DNA of 64,000 nucleotides. Source: JAJTDS01 sp964202895. Its GTDB lineage: Bacteria > Pseudomonadota > Alphaproteobacteria > Rickettsiales > UBA1997. The DNA lies in NCBI GenBank assembly GCA_964202895.1, contig CAXNJM010000001.1, positions 372,001 through 436,000 on the forward strand. The letters run 5' to 3'. The notes under the pieces were generated by a model, which was not told the origin of the DNA, ran no database searches, and saw only the letters and a program-made list of their open reading frames with translations. A program made the translations under genes and the position numbers. Of this stretch, positions 56,228-64,000 are shown one piece after another; position 1 is the first letter of the stretch, and every line of letters begins with the position of its first letter.

Positions 56228-57493
56228 ATGTTCTCAAAATTAGAATTCGCTATTGCTTTTCGCTACCTAAAATCAAAGCGGAAAGAAGGCTTTATCTCGA
56301 TTACCGCAATTTTTTCACTAGTGGGAATAACCATCGGAGTAGCAACCTTAATTATCGTAATGTCGGTGATGAATGGTTTTCGCTATGAATTGGTTAATCG
56401 CATTCTTGGCATTAATTCGCACCTTACTATTCAAAAACCAGAATCGGCGATTAATGATTATGAAAATTTAGTGGCAAAAATTAAGCAATCACCCTTGGTT
56501 AAGTTTGCCAACCCAATAATTGAGGCACAAGCGATGATTTCTACAAATAATAAAAATGGCGGAGCAGTAATTAAAGGAATCAAACTTAACGACCTCAAAA
56601 ACAAGAAGCTAATTGTTGAAAATATTATTGCAGGCAGTGTGGAGGCAATAAATCAGAGGAATAAAGTAATTATTGGTTCAAATATTGCCTTGCAAATGAA
56701 TTTAAAAATCGATGATGAAATAAAAATAATTTCAGCTAATACTGCTCAAACAATTATGGGGGCGATTCCTCGAATTAAAAGCTATAAAGTGGGGGGGATA
56801 TTTCAAAGCGGGCTGTATGAATATGATTCAAGCACTATTTTCACTAATTTTGAAATGGCAAAAATTCATTTTAATTTTAATGATAAAGTTTCGGCTATTG
56901 AAATTTTTGGCAATAATCCTGAAAATTTAGAAGAATTAAAGTTAGAAATTAATCAAATTATCAACTCTGGCAACTTGGAAACACTAAATGAATTTTATAT
57001 TTTTGATTGGCAAGAAAGCAATTCTGGCTTTATTGATGCCTTGAAGGTTGAAAGCACTGTAATGTTTTTAATTTTAACTTTAATAATTTTGGTCGCAGCC
57101 TTTAATATTATCTCAACAATGATTATGCTGGTTAATGACAAAAATAAAAACATTGCCCTACTTAGAACAATGGGTATGAGCCCTAATAATATTATGAAGA
57201 TATTCTTAATTTGTGGCTCAACAATAGGTTTTATCGGCACTTTTCTGGGCTCGATTATCGGTATCAGCTTTGCTTATAATATCAATAATATCAAGCTCTG
57301 GCTTGAATCTTTTACCAAAAGCGAATTATTCAACCCCGCAATTTATTTTTTATCAACTCTGCCTTCAAAAATTTTAATTAGCGATTTAGTGATAATAATT
57401 ACAATGTCTCTTTTAATTTCATTTCTTGCCACTATTTACCCAGCCTACAAAGCCAGCAAATCAAACCCCGCAGAGCTGTTGAGATACGAATAA
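56228..57493 (+). CDS. lolC: Lipoprotein-releasing ABC permease (LolC/LolE family)
   Basis: Inner-membrane subunit of the Lol system that extracts lipoproteins for transfer to LolA. It has one N-terminal membrane segment (about 24-46), a large periplasmic MacB-like domain, and three C-terminal segments. Family motifs include FAIAFRYLKSKRKEGFISI, MSVMNGFRYEL, the NIALLRTMGMSPNNIMKIF cytoplasmic helix and the AYKASKSNPAELLRYE end. At 421 residues it is the usual size. lolD is not adjacent. It lies within the bracketed ~8-kb segment, divergent from the 1,940-aa gene. Confidence 0.93.
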   Translation: MFSKLEFAIAFRYLKSKRKEGFISITAIFSLVGITIGVATLIIVMSVMNGFRYELVNRILGINSHLTIQKPESAINDYENLVAKIKQSPLVKFANPIIEAQAMISTNNKNGGAVIKGIKLNDLKNKKLIVENIIAGSVEAINQRNKVIIGSNIALQMNLKIDDEIKIISANTAQTIMGAIPRIKSYKVGGIFQSGLYEYDSSTIFTNFEMAKIHFNFNDKVSAIEIFGNNPENLEELKLEINQIINSGNLETLNEFYIFDWQESNSGFIDALKVESTVMFLILTLIILVAAFNIISTMIMLVNDKNKNIALLRTMGMSPNNIMKIFLICGSTIGFIGTFLGSIIGISFAYNINNIKLWLESFTKSELFNPAIYFLSTLPSKILISDLVIIITMSLLISFLATIYPAYKASKSNPAELLRYE

Positions 57494-57526
57494 AAGCTTG
57501 ATGACGGAACTAAAAGCAATAAAAAG

Positions 57527-57554
57527 CTGGGTCCCGACTTTCGTCGGGATGACG
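57527..57554 (-). repeat. Half copy of the cloverleaf palindromic element
   Basis: On the minus strand this matches the first 28 bases of the 79-bp element (CGTCATCC, CCCGAC-GAAA-GTCGGG, ACCCAG). It lies just outside the right inverted-repeat arm, mirroring the copies beside the left arm. Confidence 0.75.
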
Positions 57555-57570
57555 GTAAAGGTAAGGTTCG

Positions 57571-57733
57571 CGATGACGATGAAGGGAAGCCTCAGAATTG
57601 ACTTTATTATTTTGCAAAACTTCTGAGAGATTATTACCCTCCCCTTGAGGGAGGGTCGAAGGCGGAGCCTTCGGGGAGGGGCAATAATCTTCACAATAAA
57701 CTCAGCCACAATTTTGTTGAAAATACTTCCAAC
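57571..57733 (-). repeat. Right arm of ~165-190 bp inverted repeat
   Basis: Reverse complement of the left arm at 49284-49450. Shared blocks include GTTGGAAGTATTTTCAACAA and the CCTTGAGGGAGGGTCGAAGG palindrome. The innermost part differs modestly (AGAGCTTGAGTTTATGCG versus TGGCTGAGTTTATTGTG in the same orientation). A second, related CCCTCCCC/GGGGAGG hairpin follows at about 57733-57786. Confidence 0.85.
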
Positions 57734-57850
57734 CCCTCCCCGCATCGCCAAAAAATTGGCTCTGCGACCCTCCCTCAAGGGGAGGTTTATTGGATCAAGA
57801 AGGAGCTTCAGCCCATTGCGGTGAAGTTATATTCTCCATTAATCAACGGC

Positions 57851-58072
57851 AACAAGGGGTTGAAACCCCTTGTATTCTTTTACCTTGGGGGGTTTCAACC
57901 CCTTGTATTCTTTTACCTTGGGGGGTTTCAACCCCTTGTATTCTTTTACCTTGGGGGGTTTCAACCCCTTGTATTCTTTTACCTTGGGGGGTTTCAACCC
58001 CTTGTATTCTTTTACCTTGGGGGGTTTCAACCCCTTGTATTCTTTTACCTTGGGGGGTTTCAACCCCTTGTT
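57851..58072. repeat. 33-bp tandem repeat array (about 6.5 units)
   Basis: Exact 33-bp period. The segment TATTCTTTTACC recurs at 57873, 57906, 57939, 57972, 58005 and 58038, each separated by a GGGGTTTCAACCCC near-palindrome. The first unit has the core in the opposite orientation, giving a perfect 20-bp palindrome at 57853-57872. All copies are identical. It lies just downstream of the USP-like gene and would be in its 3' transcript as a string of GGGGT-TGAA-ACCCC hairpins. Because 33 is a multiple of three, several reading frames stay open, but I do not consider them genes. Confidence 0.93.
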
Positions 58073-58092
58073 ACCTTCTTTTTGGGAGCTTA

Positions 58093-60165
58093 TTACCGTT
58101 GTCCAGTCTTTTGTTCAGTAGGCTGTTTGGCAGTAAAAATTTGTTGCTGTTGCCCTTGGTTAGTTTTGTCAATTTCTTTAGCAACATCTTTCGCAGATTT
58201 ATTTGCAATAAATTTATTTTGGAGTTGTGAAATGTTTAACTTGTTAGGTTTAAATTCTGAAGCCTTCATATGAGCAAGATTATCTTCTAAATCAGGAGCA
58301 ACACCAACCTTATCAAGATTATTAATAAATTCTTTTTTTACCACATTATTCTTTGGCAAAGAATTGATAAGAGCTACTGCAGAGTTAGCAAAACAACTAT
58401 TACCAGTGTTTTTTAAACCGCTAAATGCCGGTTTAATTTTTCCCTTTGAATCTATTCTTGCAGTTGGCAATTCACTACTCTTAACAACATTTCTAACTGT
58501 TGTGTCTTTTAATATCGATTTCATTTCTCCATCGTTTTTTATCTCTACCACCTTATCATCGTTATAATGAAACCAAACTAACTTCTCTTTTCCATCGTTT
58601 TCAACAATTTTTTGCTTAATTAAAGCGGTGTAATGACCTTTTACTCCATTTCCATTATATAAAATTAGAGCTGACATTTCATTTAAATCTTTCGGATCTA
58701 ACTTTTCTAATTGAGTGTTATAAATTTTGCCATCTTCCAAAGTGTTTGCTTGAAAATTTTCACTATCAAGAATTTCAATATTTTGATTAGGTAAAAAATT
58801 GGCCAAAAATTCAGCACTATCATTTTGTAAGCCACCAACAAGCATTGCCTTTCCTTGAATTAGGCGAAGATCTTTAATTGAATTTTTTAATTCTTCGTCT
58901 TTTTCAAAATAAGAAATACCGATTTGTGAGAATTTATTAGCAAATTCAAGTTCTTGAGAATTGGAAAGTTCATTAAAATAATTATCGCCAGAATTTTCTT
59001 CTACAGATTTTGGAGCACTCTTTTCCTTGCCTCTAGAGCTTGCAATATCAGAATCTTTTTCTGCGAAAAAGACTATCCAAGCTTTTTCAATAAAGGCTTT
59101 TTTTTGTTCGTCGTTTGCTGTTGCGGGGTCAAATCTTAACAAACTTTGAATCTTTTCTTTCTGTTTATTTGGATCGCTAAAAAAACTTTCATTAAATGAT
59201 GAAACATCTTTTTTTCTTAATTCTATTTCCCTCTGCTTAGATTCAACCGCATCTTTTATAGCTTTAGAATTATTTTTATCATCTAAACCGCAATTTTTTA
59301 GAGCCCTATCGGCAATTCCTGATTTATTTTTTTCAAATTCATTAGTTAGTGCCGAATTAAATTTTTCAACTTTTTCTATCGCTGAATCAAAATTTTGCTT
59401 TTTATCATCGTAAGAATCAATTAGCTTTCCCGCCATTCTTTGAGTAGCAAAATATGATATTGCAGATTTTAAAAGAAAATCATTAGATAAAGAACCTGCA
59501 AATGCATTTGCCGAACCACCAACTTCACTACCCGATATTCCATAAAATTCTTTCATTAAATCTCCGATAAATGGCACATTTTCGAATGCTGTTTGTAATC
59601 CATCAATAGCAGGTTGCAAGACTTCATAAACTTGTTGCAATTGATCAAAATAGTCAAAAACTGTAAACAAACCGAATGGAGTCATCATTAAAATCGCAGA
59701 AAATACAATATCTGGATGAGAAGGCTCAGCTTCTTTATTAGCATTTTCTAAATTTCGCTCAACTGTCGCTCCAAATTTTTTTGCTTTTTTTTCATATTCT
59801 TCGCATTCTTCTCTCAGCATTTTTTTTAGCTGATTTTGGTATAATTCATCATAGACTTGACCAGCTATCTTGCTTTCTTCTGGACTTAATTTTGAAGATA
59901 ATTTTGATAAATAATTGGTTTTTCTTTCTTGATATTGCTCTTCATCTTTTTTTGATGCTTCTAATAATTTTTCAAAAAACTTTTGATTAATTTCGATTAA
60001 CTGCTTTTTTGAAGATTCAAATTCTTCTTGCTTGCCTTGTAAAAAAACATAATCAAAAGCTTTAGAGGCAGAAGTGCCATCAACTAAACTTCTTGTTGCA
60101 CCAGCGGATTTATTAAACCCAGCAACAATTTGACTTAACCCGCTATTATTTGTAGAATTTTTCAT
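58093..60165 (-). CDS. Putative effector with circularly permuted USP-type deubiquitinase domain
   Basis: 690 residues. Residues 1-430 are mostly helical and charged, with a hydrophobic patch at 152-240; no family recognised. The C-terminal 250 residues carry all three boxes of ubiquitin-specific proteases, in permuted order. First comes a QDAHEF-like box, LQNDSAEFLANFL (446-458). Next is the His box, GHYTALIKQ with His511, followed by LVWFHYNDDKVVEI with Asn535 as third residue. Last is the Cys box, GLKNTGNSCFANSAVALIN, with Cys591. In eukaryotic USPs the Cys box comes first. Residue spacing fits a working triad of Cys591, His511 and Asn535 if N- and C-termini have been swapped. No signal peptide is present, as expected for a T4SS substrate. 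The tail is Gln-rich. Activity is inferred. Confidence 0.75.
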   Translation of the reverse strand: MKNSTNNSGLSQIVAGFNKSAGATRSLVDGTSASKAFDYVFLQGKQEEFESSKKQLIEINQKFFEKLLEASKKDEEQYQERKTNYLSKLSSKLSPEESKIAGQVYDELYQNQLKKMLREECEEYEKKAKKFGATVERNLENANKEAEPSHPDIVFSAILMMTPFGLFTVFDYFDQLQQVYEVLQPAIDGLQTAFENVPFIGDLMKEFYGISGSEVGGSANAFAGSLSNDFLLKSAISYFATQRMAGKLIDSYDDKKQNFDSAIEKVEKFNSALTNEFEKNKSGIADRALKNCGLDDKNNSKAIKDAVESKQREIELRKKDVSSFNESFFSDPNKQKEKIQSLLRFDPATANDEQKKAFIEKAWIVFFAEKDSDIASSRGKEKSAPKSVEENSGDNYFNELSNSQELEFANKFSQIGISYFEKDEELKNSIKDLRLIQGKAMLVGGLQNDSAEFLANFLPNQNIEILDSENFQANTLEDGKIYNTQLEKLDPKDLNEMSALILYNGNGVKGHYTALIKQKIVENDGKEKLVWFHYNDDKVVEIKNDGEMKSILKDTTVRNVVKSSELPTARIDSKGKIKPAFSGLKNTGNSCFANSAVALINSLPKNNVVKKEFINNLDKVGVAPDLEDNLAHMKASEFKPNKLNISQLQNKFIANKSAKDVAKEIDKTNQGQQQQIFTAKQPTEQKTGQR

Positions 60166-60378
60166 TTTTAATCTATTTGTCGATTTTAAATTAAAGCTTT
60201 AAGCTAGTTTATGGCTTTGAGTGTGTTTTTAATATAATATTTTTGCTACTGAATCATTTAATATTTATCAATTTAATATTTAATTGACTTGCCAATAACA
60301 ACACATAAAAATATTATAACTTTATTTTCTAATAAACAAGTTTTTTAATAATTTTCAAATATATATTTTAACAATCTT

Positions 60379-60813
60379 ATGATAAATGCTATTCGCAAAA
60401 TAGAGTTCGATTCTGCTCACCGCATCATTAATCACGAAAGCAAATGCAAAATGCTTCACGGTCATCGCTATGTTTTAGAAGTTTATTTAAATGCCAAAAA
60501 TCAAGATAATCAATTAGATAAATTAGGCAGAATTATAGATTTTGGAGAGATGAAGACAATAATAGGTGGCTGGGTAGATAAATTCCTTGATCATAACACT
60601 ATTTTATCAGATGAAGATAAATTACTAGGGAATAATATAAAAAACACTACAGGGCAAGATATTTATTATCTAAGATACCCGCCAACCGCAGAAAATATAG
60701 CCCTTCATTTACTGCAAGAAATATTGCCCGATTTATTAGCCAAAACAGAAGTAGAATGCAAAAAGCTAAGGCTTTACGAAACCCCAAATTGCTGGGTTGA
60801 AGTCGTTTTATAA
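60379..60813 (+). CDS. queD: 6-carboxytetrahydropterin synthase QueD
   Basis: Converts 7,8-dihydroneopterin triphosphate to 6-carboxy-tetrahydropterin, the second step to queuosine. Zinc histidines are His14 (FDSAHRI), His27 and His29 (MLHGH), with catalytic Cys23 four residues before the HGH. GRIIDFGEMKTII, DHNTIL and PPTAENIALHL complete the signature. The length of 144 residues fits. queC and queE are not adjacent; queF lies at 37.1 kb. No preQ1 riboswitch was seen upstream. Confidence 0.94.
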   Translation: MINAIRKIEFDSAHRIINHESKCKMLHGHRYVLEVYLNAKNQDNQLDKLGRIIDFGEMKTIIGGWVDKFLDHNTILSDEDKLLGNNIKNTTGQDIYYLRYPPTAENIALHLLQEILPDLLAKTEVECKKLRLYETPNCWVEVVL

Positions 60814-60921
60814 AAAAACTTGCTTTTTTTTTATTTATTGGTTTAATCGCAAAACTTATTTTTATCATTATTATCATTTAAAATTGATAACATTTTCAAC
60901 GCAAATATAAATATCTCGAAA

Positions 60922-62916
60922 ATGCATAAATTACTCATTGCCAATCGTGGCGAAATAGCTTGCAGAATCATAAAAACCTGCCGTAAAATGGGCATCTCAA
61001 CTGTTGCAGTTTATTCAGATGCCGATGCCAGTTCTTTATTTGTGCAAATGGCAGATGAAGCGGTGAATATAGGTAACTCACCTTCTTCGCAAAGCTATCT
61101 TAACATTGAAAAAATCTTAAATGCAGTTAAAAAAACAGGGGCAACCATGGTTCACCCCGGTTATGGATTTCTTTCTGAAAATCGTGAATTTGCTAATGCC
61201 TTAGAAAAAGCTTCGGTTATTTTTGTTGGCCCTTCATCTTACTCAATTGAAATGATGGGAGACAAAATTGCCTCTAAAAAACTTGCCATTGAAGCCAATG
61301 TTAGTAGTGTCCCCGGTCATTTAGGGGTTATCAAAGACATTGCAGAAGCAATGACAATAGCTGAACAAATCGGCTTTCCAGTGATGGTTAAAGCATCTGC
61401 CGGAGGAGGAGGAAAAGGAATGAGAATAGTATGGGAAAAATCAGAAATATCCGAAGCCTTTATTTCAGCTACTAACGAAGCAAAAAACAGCTTTTCAGAT
61501 GATCGTATTTTTATTGAAAAATTTATTGAGAATCCTCGTCACATTGAAATTCAAATCATTGCCGATAAATCAGGAAACATGGTTTGCCTTGGTGAAAGAG
61601 AATGTTCGATTCAGAGAAATAATCAAAAAGTTATCGAAGAAGCTCCTAGCTCATTTGTAGACGAAGAAACTCGCCAAAAAATGTATGCACAATCAAAGGC
61701 CTTAGCTCAAAAAGTAAGATATTTTTCAGCGGGAACAATTGAATATATCATGGATAAAAATAAAGATTTTTATTTTTTAGAAATGAACACCAGACTACAA
61801 GTAGAACACCCCGTAACTGAACTAATTACAGGGGTTGACATTGTTGAATTGATGATAAAAATCGCCCTCGGAGAAAATCTACCATTCACTCAAGAAGAAA
61901 TAAAACTTAAAGGTTGGGCACTAGAATCAAGAATTTATGCCGAAGACCCTTCTAGAGGCTTCCTACCTTCATCTGGTAGAATTAATCTTTACATCGAGCC
62001 ACAAGAAGGTAAAAATGTCAGAATAGATACTGGAATATACGAAGGCGGAGAAGTCAGTATGTTTTATGATGCTATGATAGCAAAACTCTGCACTTTTGGC
62101 GAAACTCGTCAAGAAGCAATACAACATATGCGAACCGCTCTTGGCACTTTTGCAATCGGGGGCGTGTCTCATAATATCAGCTTCCTTGAAACCATTATGC
62201 GAAATGAAAAATTCATTAGCGGAGACATATCAACTTCTTTCATTAAACAGGAGTTCCCTGCTGGCTTTCTTGGCAATGAACTGGATTCACAAATATCCGA
62301 AGTATTTATCGCTGTTGCAATGCAAATATTTCTGCATAATTTTGAAAGAAATTCTCATATTAGTGGGCAATTATATAATCGCGAAAAACAAATATCCGAC
62401 CGTTGGGTGGTTGAAATTGACGAAAAATCATATTTAGTTAATATAATTGAAAGAGAACAAAAGCATTTAAAAATTGAATGCGACCAAAAAATAATAACAT
62501 TAGAAAGCTCTTGGATCCCCGGAGACAAGCTTTTTAGAGCAATAATCGATGGCACAGAAATTGGAGTCAAAATTCGTGAAAATAATCTAACGGGAAGTTA
62601 TCTACTACAACATTCCGGAGTTGATGCCTTCGTTAATGTAATGTCACCAAAGGTTGCTGAATTATCAAAATTTATGCCAAAAATTAGCAAAAACTCTAAG
62701 CCAACAAATTTAACTTCGCCAATTACTGGCAAAATTATTCGCTTTAAAGTAGCAGAGGGAGACGAAGTTAAAGCTGGTCAAGAGCTTGTAATAATTGAAG
62801 CAATGAAGATGGAAAACATCATCAGAACCGATCACGATGTTAAAATTGATAAAATCAAATTTTCAGCAGGCGAACCCGTAGGGATAGGGCAAATTATCAT
62901 TGAATTTCAAAAATAA
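60922..62916 (+). CDS. pccA: Propionyl-CoA carboxylase alpha subunit (biotin carboxylase + biotin carrier)
   Basis: 664 residues. The biotin carboxylase/ATP-grasp part (1-450) begins LLIANRGEIACRIIKTCRKMG and contains KASAGGGGKGMRIV and FLEMNTRLQVEHPVTE. A middle BT-type domain (about 455-590) marks it as a PccA-like acyl-CoA carboxylase rather than AccC, and the C-terminal biotinyl domain has EAMKMEN with the biotin Lys near residue 629. The enzyme makes methylmalonyl-CoA from propionyl-CoA. pccB is not adjacent. PccA is common in Rickettsiales. Confidence 0.93.
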   Translation: MHKLLIANRGEIACRIIKTCRKMGISTVAVYSDADASSLFVQMADEAVNIGNSPSSQSYLNIEKILNAVKKTGATMVHPGYGFLSENREFANALEKASVIFVGPSSYSIEMMGDKIASKKLAIEANVSSVPGHLGVIKDIAEAMTIAEQIGFPVMVKASAGGGGKGMRIVWEKSEISEAFISATNEAKNSFSDDRIFIEKFIENPRHIEIQIIADKSGNMVCLGERECSIQRNNQKVIEEAPSSFVDEETRQKMYAQSKALAQKVRYFSAGTIEYIMDKNKDFYFLEMNTRLQVEHPVTELITGVDIVELMIKIALGENLPFTQEEIKLKGWALESRIYAEDPSRGFLPSSGRINLYIEPQEGKNVRIDTGIYEGGEVSMFYDAMIAKLCTFGETRQEAIQHMRTALGTFAIGGVSHNISFLETIMRNEKFISGDISTSFIKQEFPAGFLGNELDSQISEVFIAVAMQIFLHNFERNSHISGQLYNREKQISDRWVVEIDEKSYLVNIIEREQKHLKIECDQKIITLESSWIPGDKLFRAIIDGTEIGVKIRENNLTGSYLLQHSGVDAFVNVMSPKVAELSKFMPKISKNSKPTNLTSPITGKIIRFKVAEGDEVKAGQELVIIEAMKMENIIRTDHDVKIDKIKFSAGEPVGIGQIIIEFQK

Positions 62917-63028
62917 ATTTTCTTTTATAAAGTAGATAAGATTTAATATTACAATAAGTAGGGGAAAATCTAAAAGAAATTAAACAAGCTTTACCCCGCC
63001 CTACTCCTTATTGCCAATTTAGTTATAA

Positions 63029-64000
63029 ATGCAAAATTTTCATTATCATAAATTCCGCACAATATTCTTATTAATCTTAATTATTTTTATTACCACTATT
63101 AATGCTAGTAAAGCTAGTGAATATTGGTCTTCTGCGATATCTCTTTTTTCAACCCCCAAATATAAAAATAATTTTAATAATTTTGATTTTGTTGATTTAA
63201 AATCAAAACAAGGAGGAAAGCTAAAAATAGGGGTGGAAGGCACTTTCAACAGCCTTAATCCATTTATTTTAAAAGGCATTTCTGCTTCTGGAATAGATGG
63301 CTATATTTATGAAACCCTAACTGTTGCAAGCAATGATGAAATCGGGGTTAAATATGGGCTAATCGCAGAATCAATCAGATTTTCAAAAACACAACATTTC
63401 ATTGAATTCAAGCTAAGAAAAATTGCTCAATTTAGCGACGGAACCGCAATTACTGCGGATGATGTGCTTTTTACCTTTGATACATTAAAAAAATTCGGAC
63501 ACCCTTCCTACAAAATAGCATTTCGCGACATTAAGAAATTAACAAAAATCAATTCTCATCATATTCGTTTTTATTTTAAAGAAAAATATTCGCGAGAATT
63601 ACCACTAATAATTGCAAGCCTTCCTGTTTTACCTCAACATTTTTTTAAAAAAGTAGATTTTAACAATAGTAATTTTGATGGCAATCAAAATAACTTCCCT
63701 ATTGGCTCTGGCCCCTATATTATTGATTCAGTTCAAGTTGGAAAATCAATTAGCTATAAAAAAAATAATCATTATTGGGGAAGAGAAATCAATATTAATA
63801 AAGGTTTATATAATTTTGATAAAATTACTTTTGATTATTATCGCGATAACAATGTTTTAATTGAAGCATTTAAAGCACAAAAATATGATTTTCGCCTTGA
63901 AAATGTTGCAAGAAACTGGGCAAATGCCTATAATATTGATGCCGTAAAAAATAATCAAATAATAAAAACAATATTTAAAAATACTCACCCTCCAGCAATT
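63029..64000 (+). CDS. Peptide-type ABC transporter substrate-binding protein (YejA-like), partial
   Basis: Reads open to the window end (about 324 codons). A signal peptide (MQNFHYHKFRTIFLLILIIF, ending NASKA) leads into a family 5 solute-binding protein: GGKLKIGVEGTFNSLNPF, then GIDGYIYETLTV, QFSDGTAITADDVLFTFDTL, PIGSGPYIIDSVQVG and FDFRLENVARNWANAYN. The last segment is typical of YejA, the binding protein of oligopeptide/microcin C transporters. The C-terminal part and any yejBEF genes lie outside the window. The 112-base gap before it has an imperfect hairpin (AATAAGTAGGG ... CCCTACTCCTTATT). Confidence 0.88.
   Translation, partial: MQNFHYHKFRTIFLLILIIFITTINASKASEYWSSAISLFSTPKYKNNFNNFDFVDLKSKQGGKLKIGVEGTFNSLNPFILKGISASGIDGYIYETLTVASNDEIGVKYGLIAESIRFSKTQHFIEFKLRKIAQFSDGTAITADDVLFTFDTLKKFGHPSYKIAFRDIKKLTKINSHHIRFYFKEKYSRELPLIIASLPVLPQHFFKKVDFNNSNFDGNQNNFPIGSGPYIIDSVQVGKSISYKKNNHYWGREININKGLYNFDKITFDYYRDNNVLIEAFKAQKYDFRLENVARNWANAYNIDAVKNNQIIKTIFKNTHPPAI

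Noticed and set aside
57851..58072. Possible CRISPR array (regular repeats with a GGTTTCAACCCC-like core)
   Set aside because: The intervals between cores are identical and only ~19 bp, so there are no distinct spacers, and no cas genes are present. It is a tandem repeat.
57790..58273. Open frames of 74-150 codons on both strands across the 33-bp array
   Set aside because: They exist because the unit length is a multiple of three; they are repetitive and overlap the 3' end of the USP-like gene. No gene-like start or family similarity.
1..64000. tRNA, rRNA, tmRNA or RNase P RNA genes
   Set aside because: No T-loop-like GGTTCGAATC segments, CCA ends or GC-rich structured stretches were seen in the intergenic gaps; a covariance-model scan would be decisive.

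Overview
This window is AT-rich (roughly 30% G+C by eye), densely coded, and looks like the chromosome of a Rickettsiales-type alphaproteobacterium. Supporting signs are an orphan VirB8/VirB9 pair (scattered T4SS genes are typical of the order), a propionyl-CoA carboxylase alpha subunit, split housekeeping operons, a ferrochelatase with an alphaproteobacterial-style C-terminal cysteine cluster, and large coiled-coil, effector-like proteins. It is less reduced than Rickettsia: hisF, thiC, panD, purE and a type IV prepilin-like protein suggest a lineage with more biosynthesis and surface appendages, for example a Deianiraea- or Mitibacter-like group. That placement is inference. I saw no rRNA, tRNA or CRISPR array.

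Layout. 1-16.1 kb (all minus): tyrS, fabD, rnpA, rpmH, panD, metK, rplY, an ABC ATPase, grxD, hisF, cysS, a membrane-anchored thioredoxin, purE, gcvT, secG, groEL-groES, grxC, a small lipoprotein and lgt. 16.2-27.1 kb (plus): dcd, a secreted degenerate dioxygenase-fold protein, an EamA transporter, dusB, virB8-virB9, leuS, hemH and ybeY. 27-29.4 kb (minus): cvpA, rplI, rpsR, rpsF. 29.7-33.9 kb (plus): smpB, recG, an SDR, nth. 34-37 kb (minus): mreC, lipB, gatA. 37.1-40.6 kb (plus): queF, htpG, xerC. 40.6-45.2 kb (minus): an MFS transporter, rsmI and a prepilin/LamG/Cys-rich repeat protein split by a frameshift. Then thiC (plus) and lpdA (minus).

49-60 kb is an accessory-looking region. It holds cloverleaf-like palindromic repeats, a ~165-190 bp inverted repeat bracketing ~8 kb, a class I amidotransferase translationally coupled to a 1,940-aa helicase-like/coiled-coil protein, lolC, a 33-bp tandem repeat array, and a 690-aa protein that appears to carry a circularly permuted USP-type deubiquitinase fold. 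After it come queD, pccA and a truncated YejA-like solute-binding protein.

The two most notable observations are (1) a leucyl-tRNA synthetase whose editing domain carries an inserted transglutaminase-like domain with an intact Cys-His-Asp triad, and (2) the USP-like protein, whose boxes run QDAHEF-like, then His, then Cys, i.e. permuted relative to eukaryotic USPs. With the VirB proteins, the second suggests a secreted host-directed effector. Translation and tRNA quality control (tyrS, cysS, leuS, gatA, dusB, queF/queD, rsmI, smpB, ribosomal proteins), protein folding (groESL, htpG) and redox/Fe-S functions (grxC, grxD, hemH, nth) dominate the rest.
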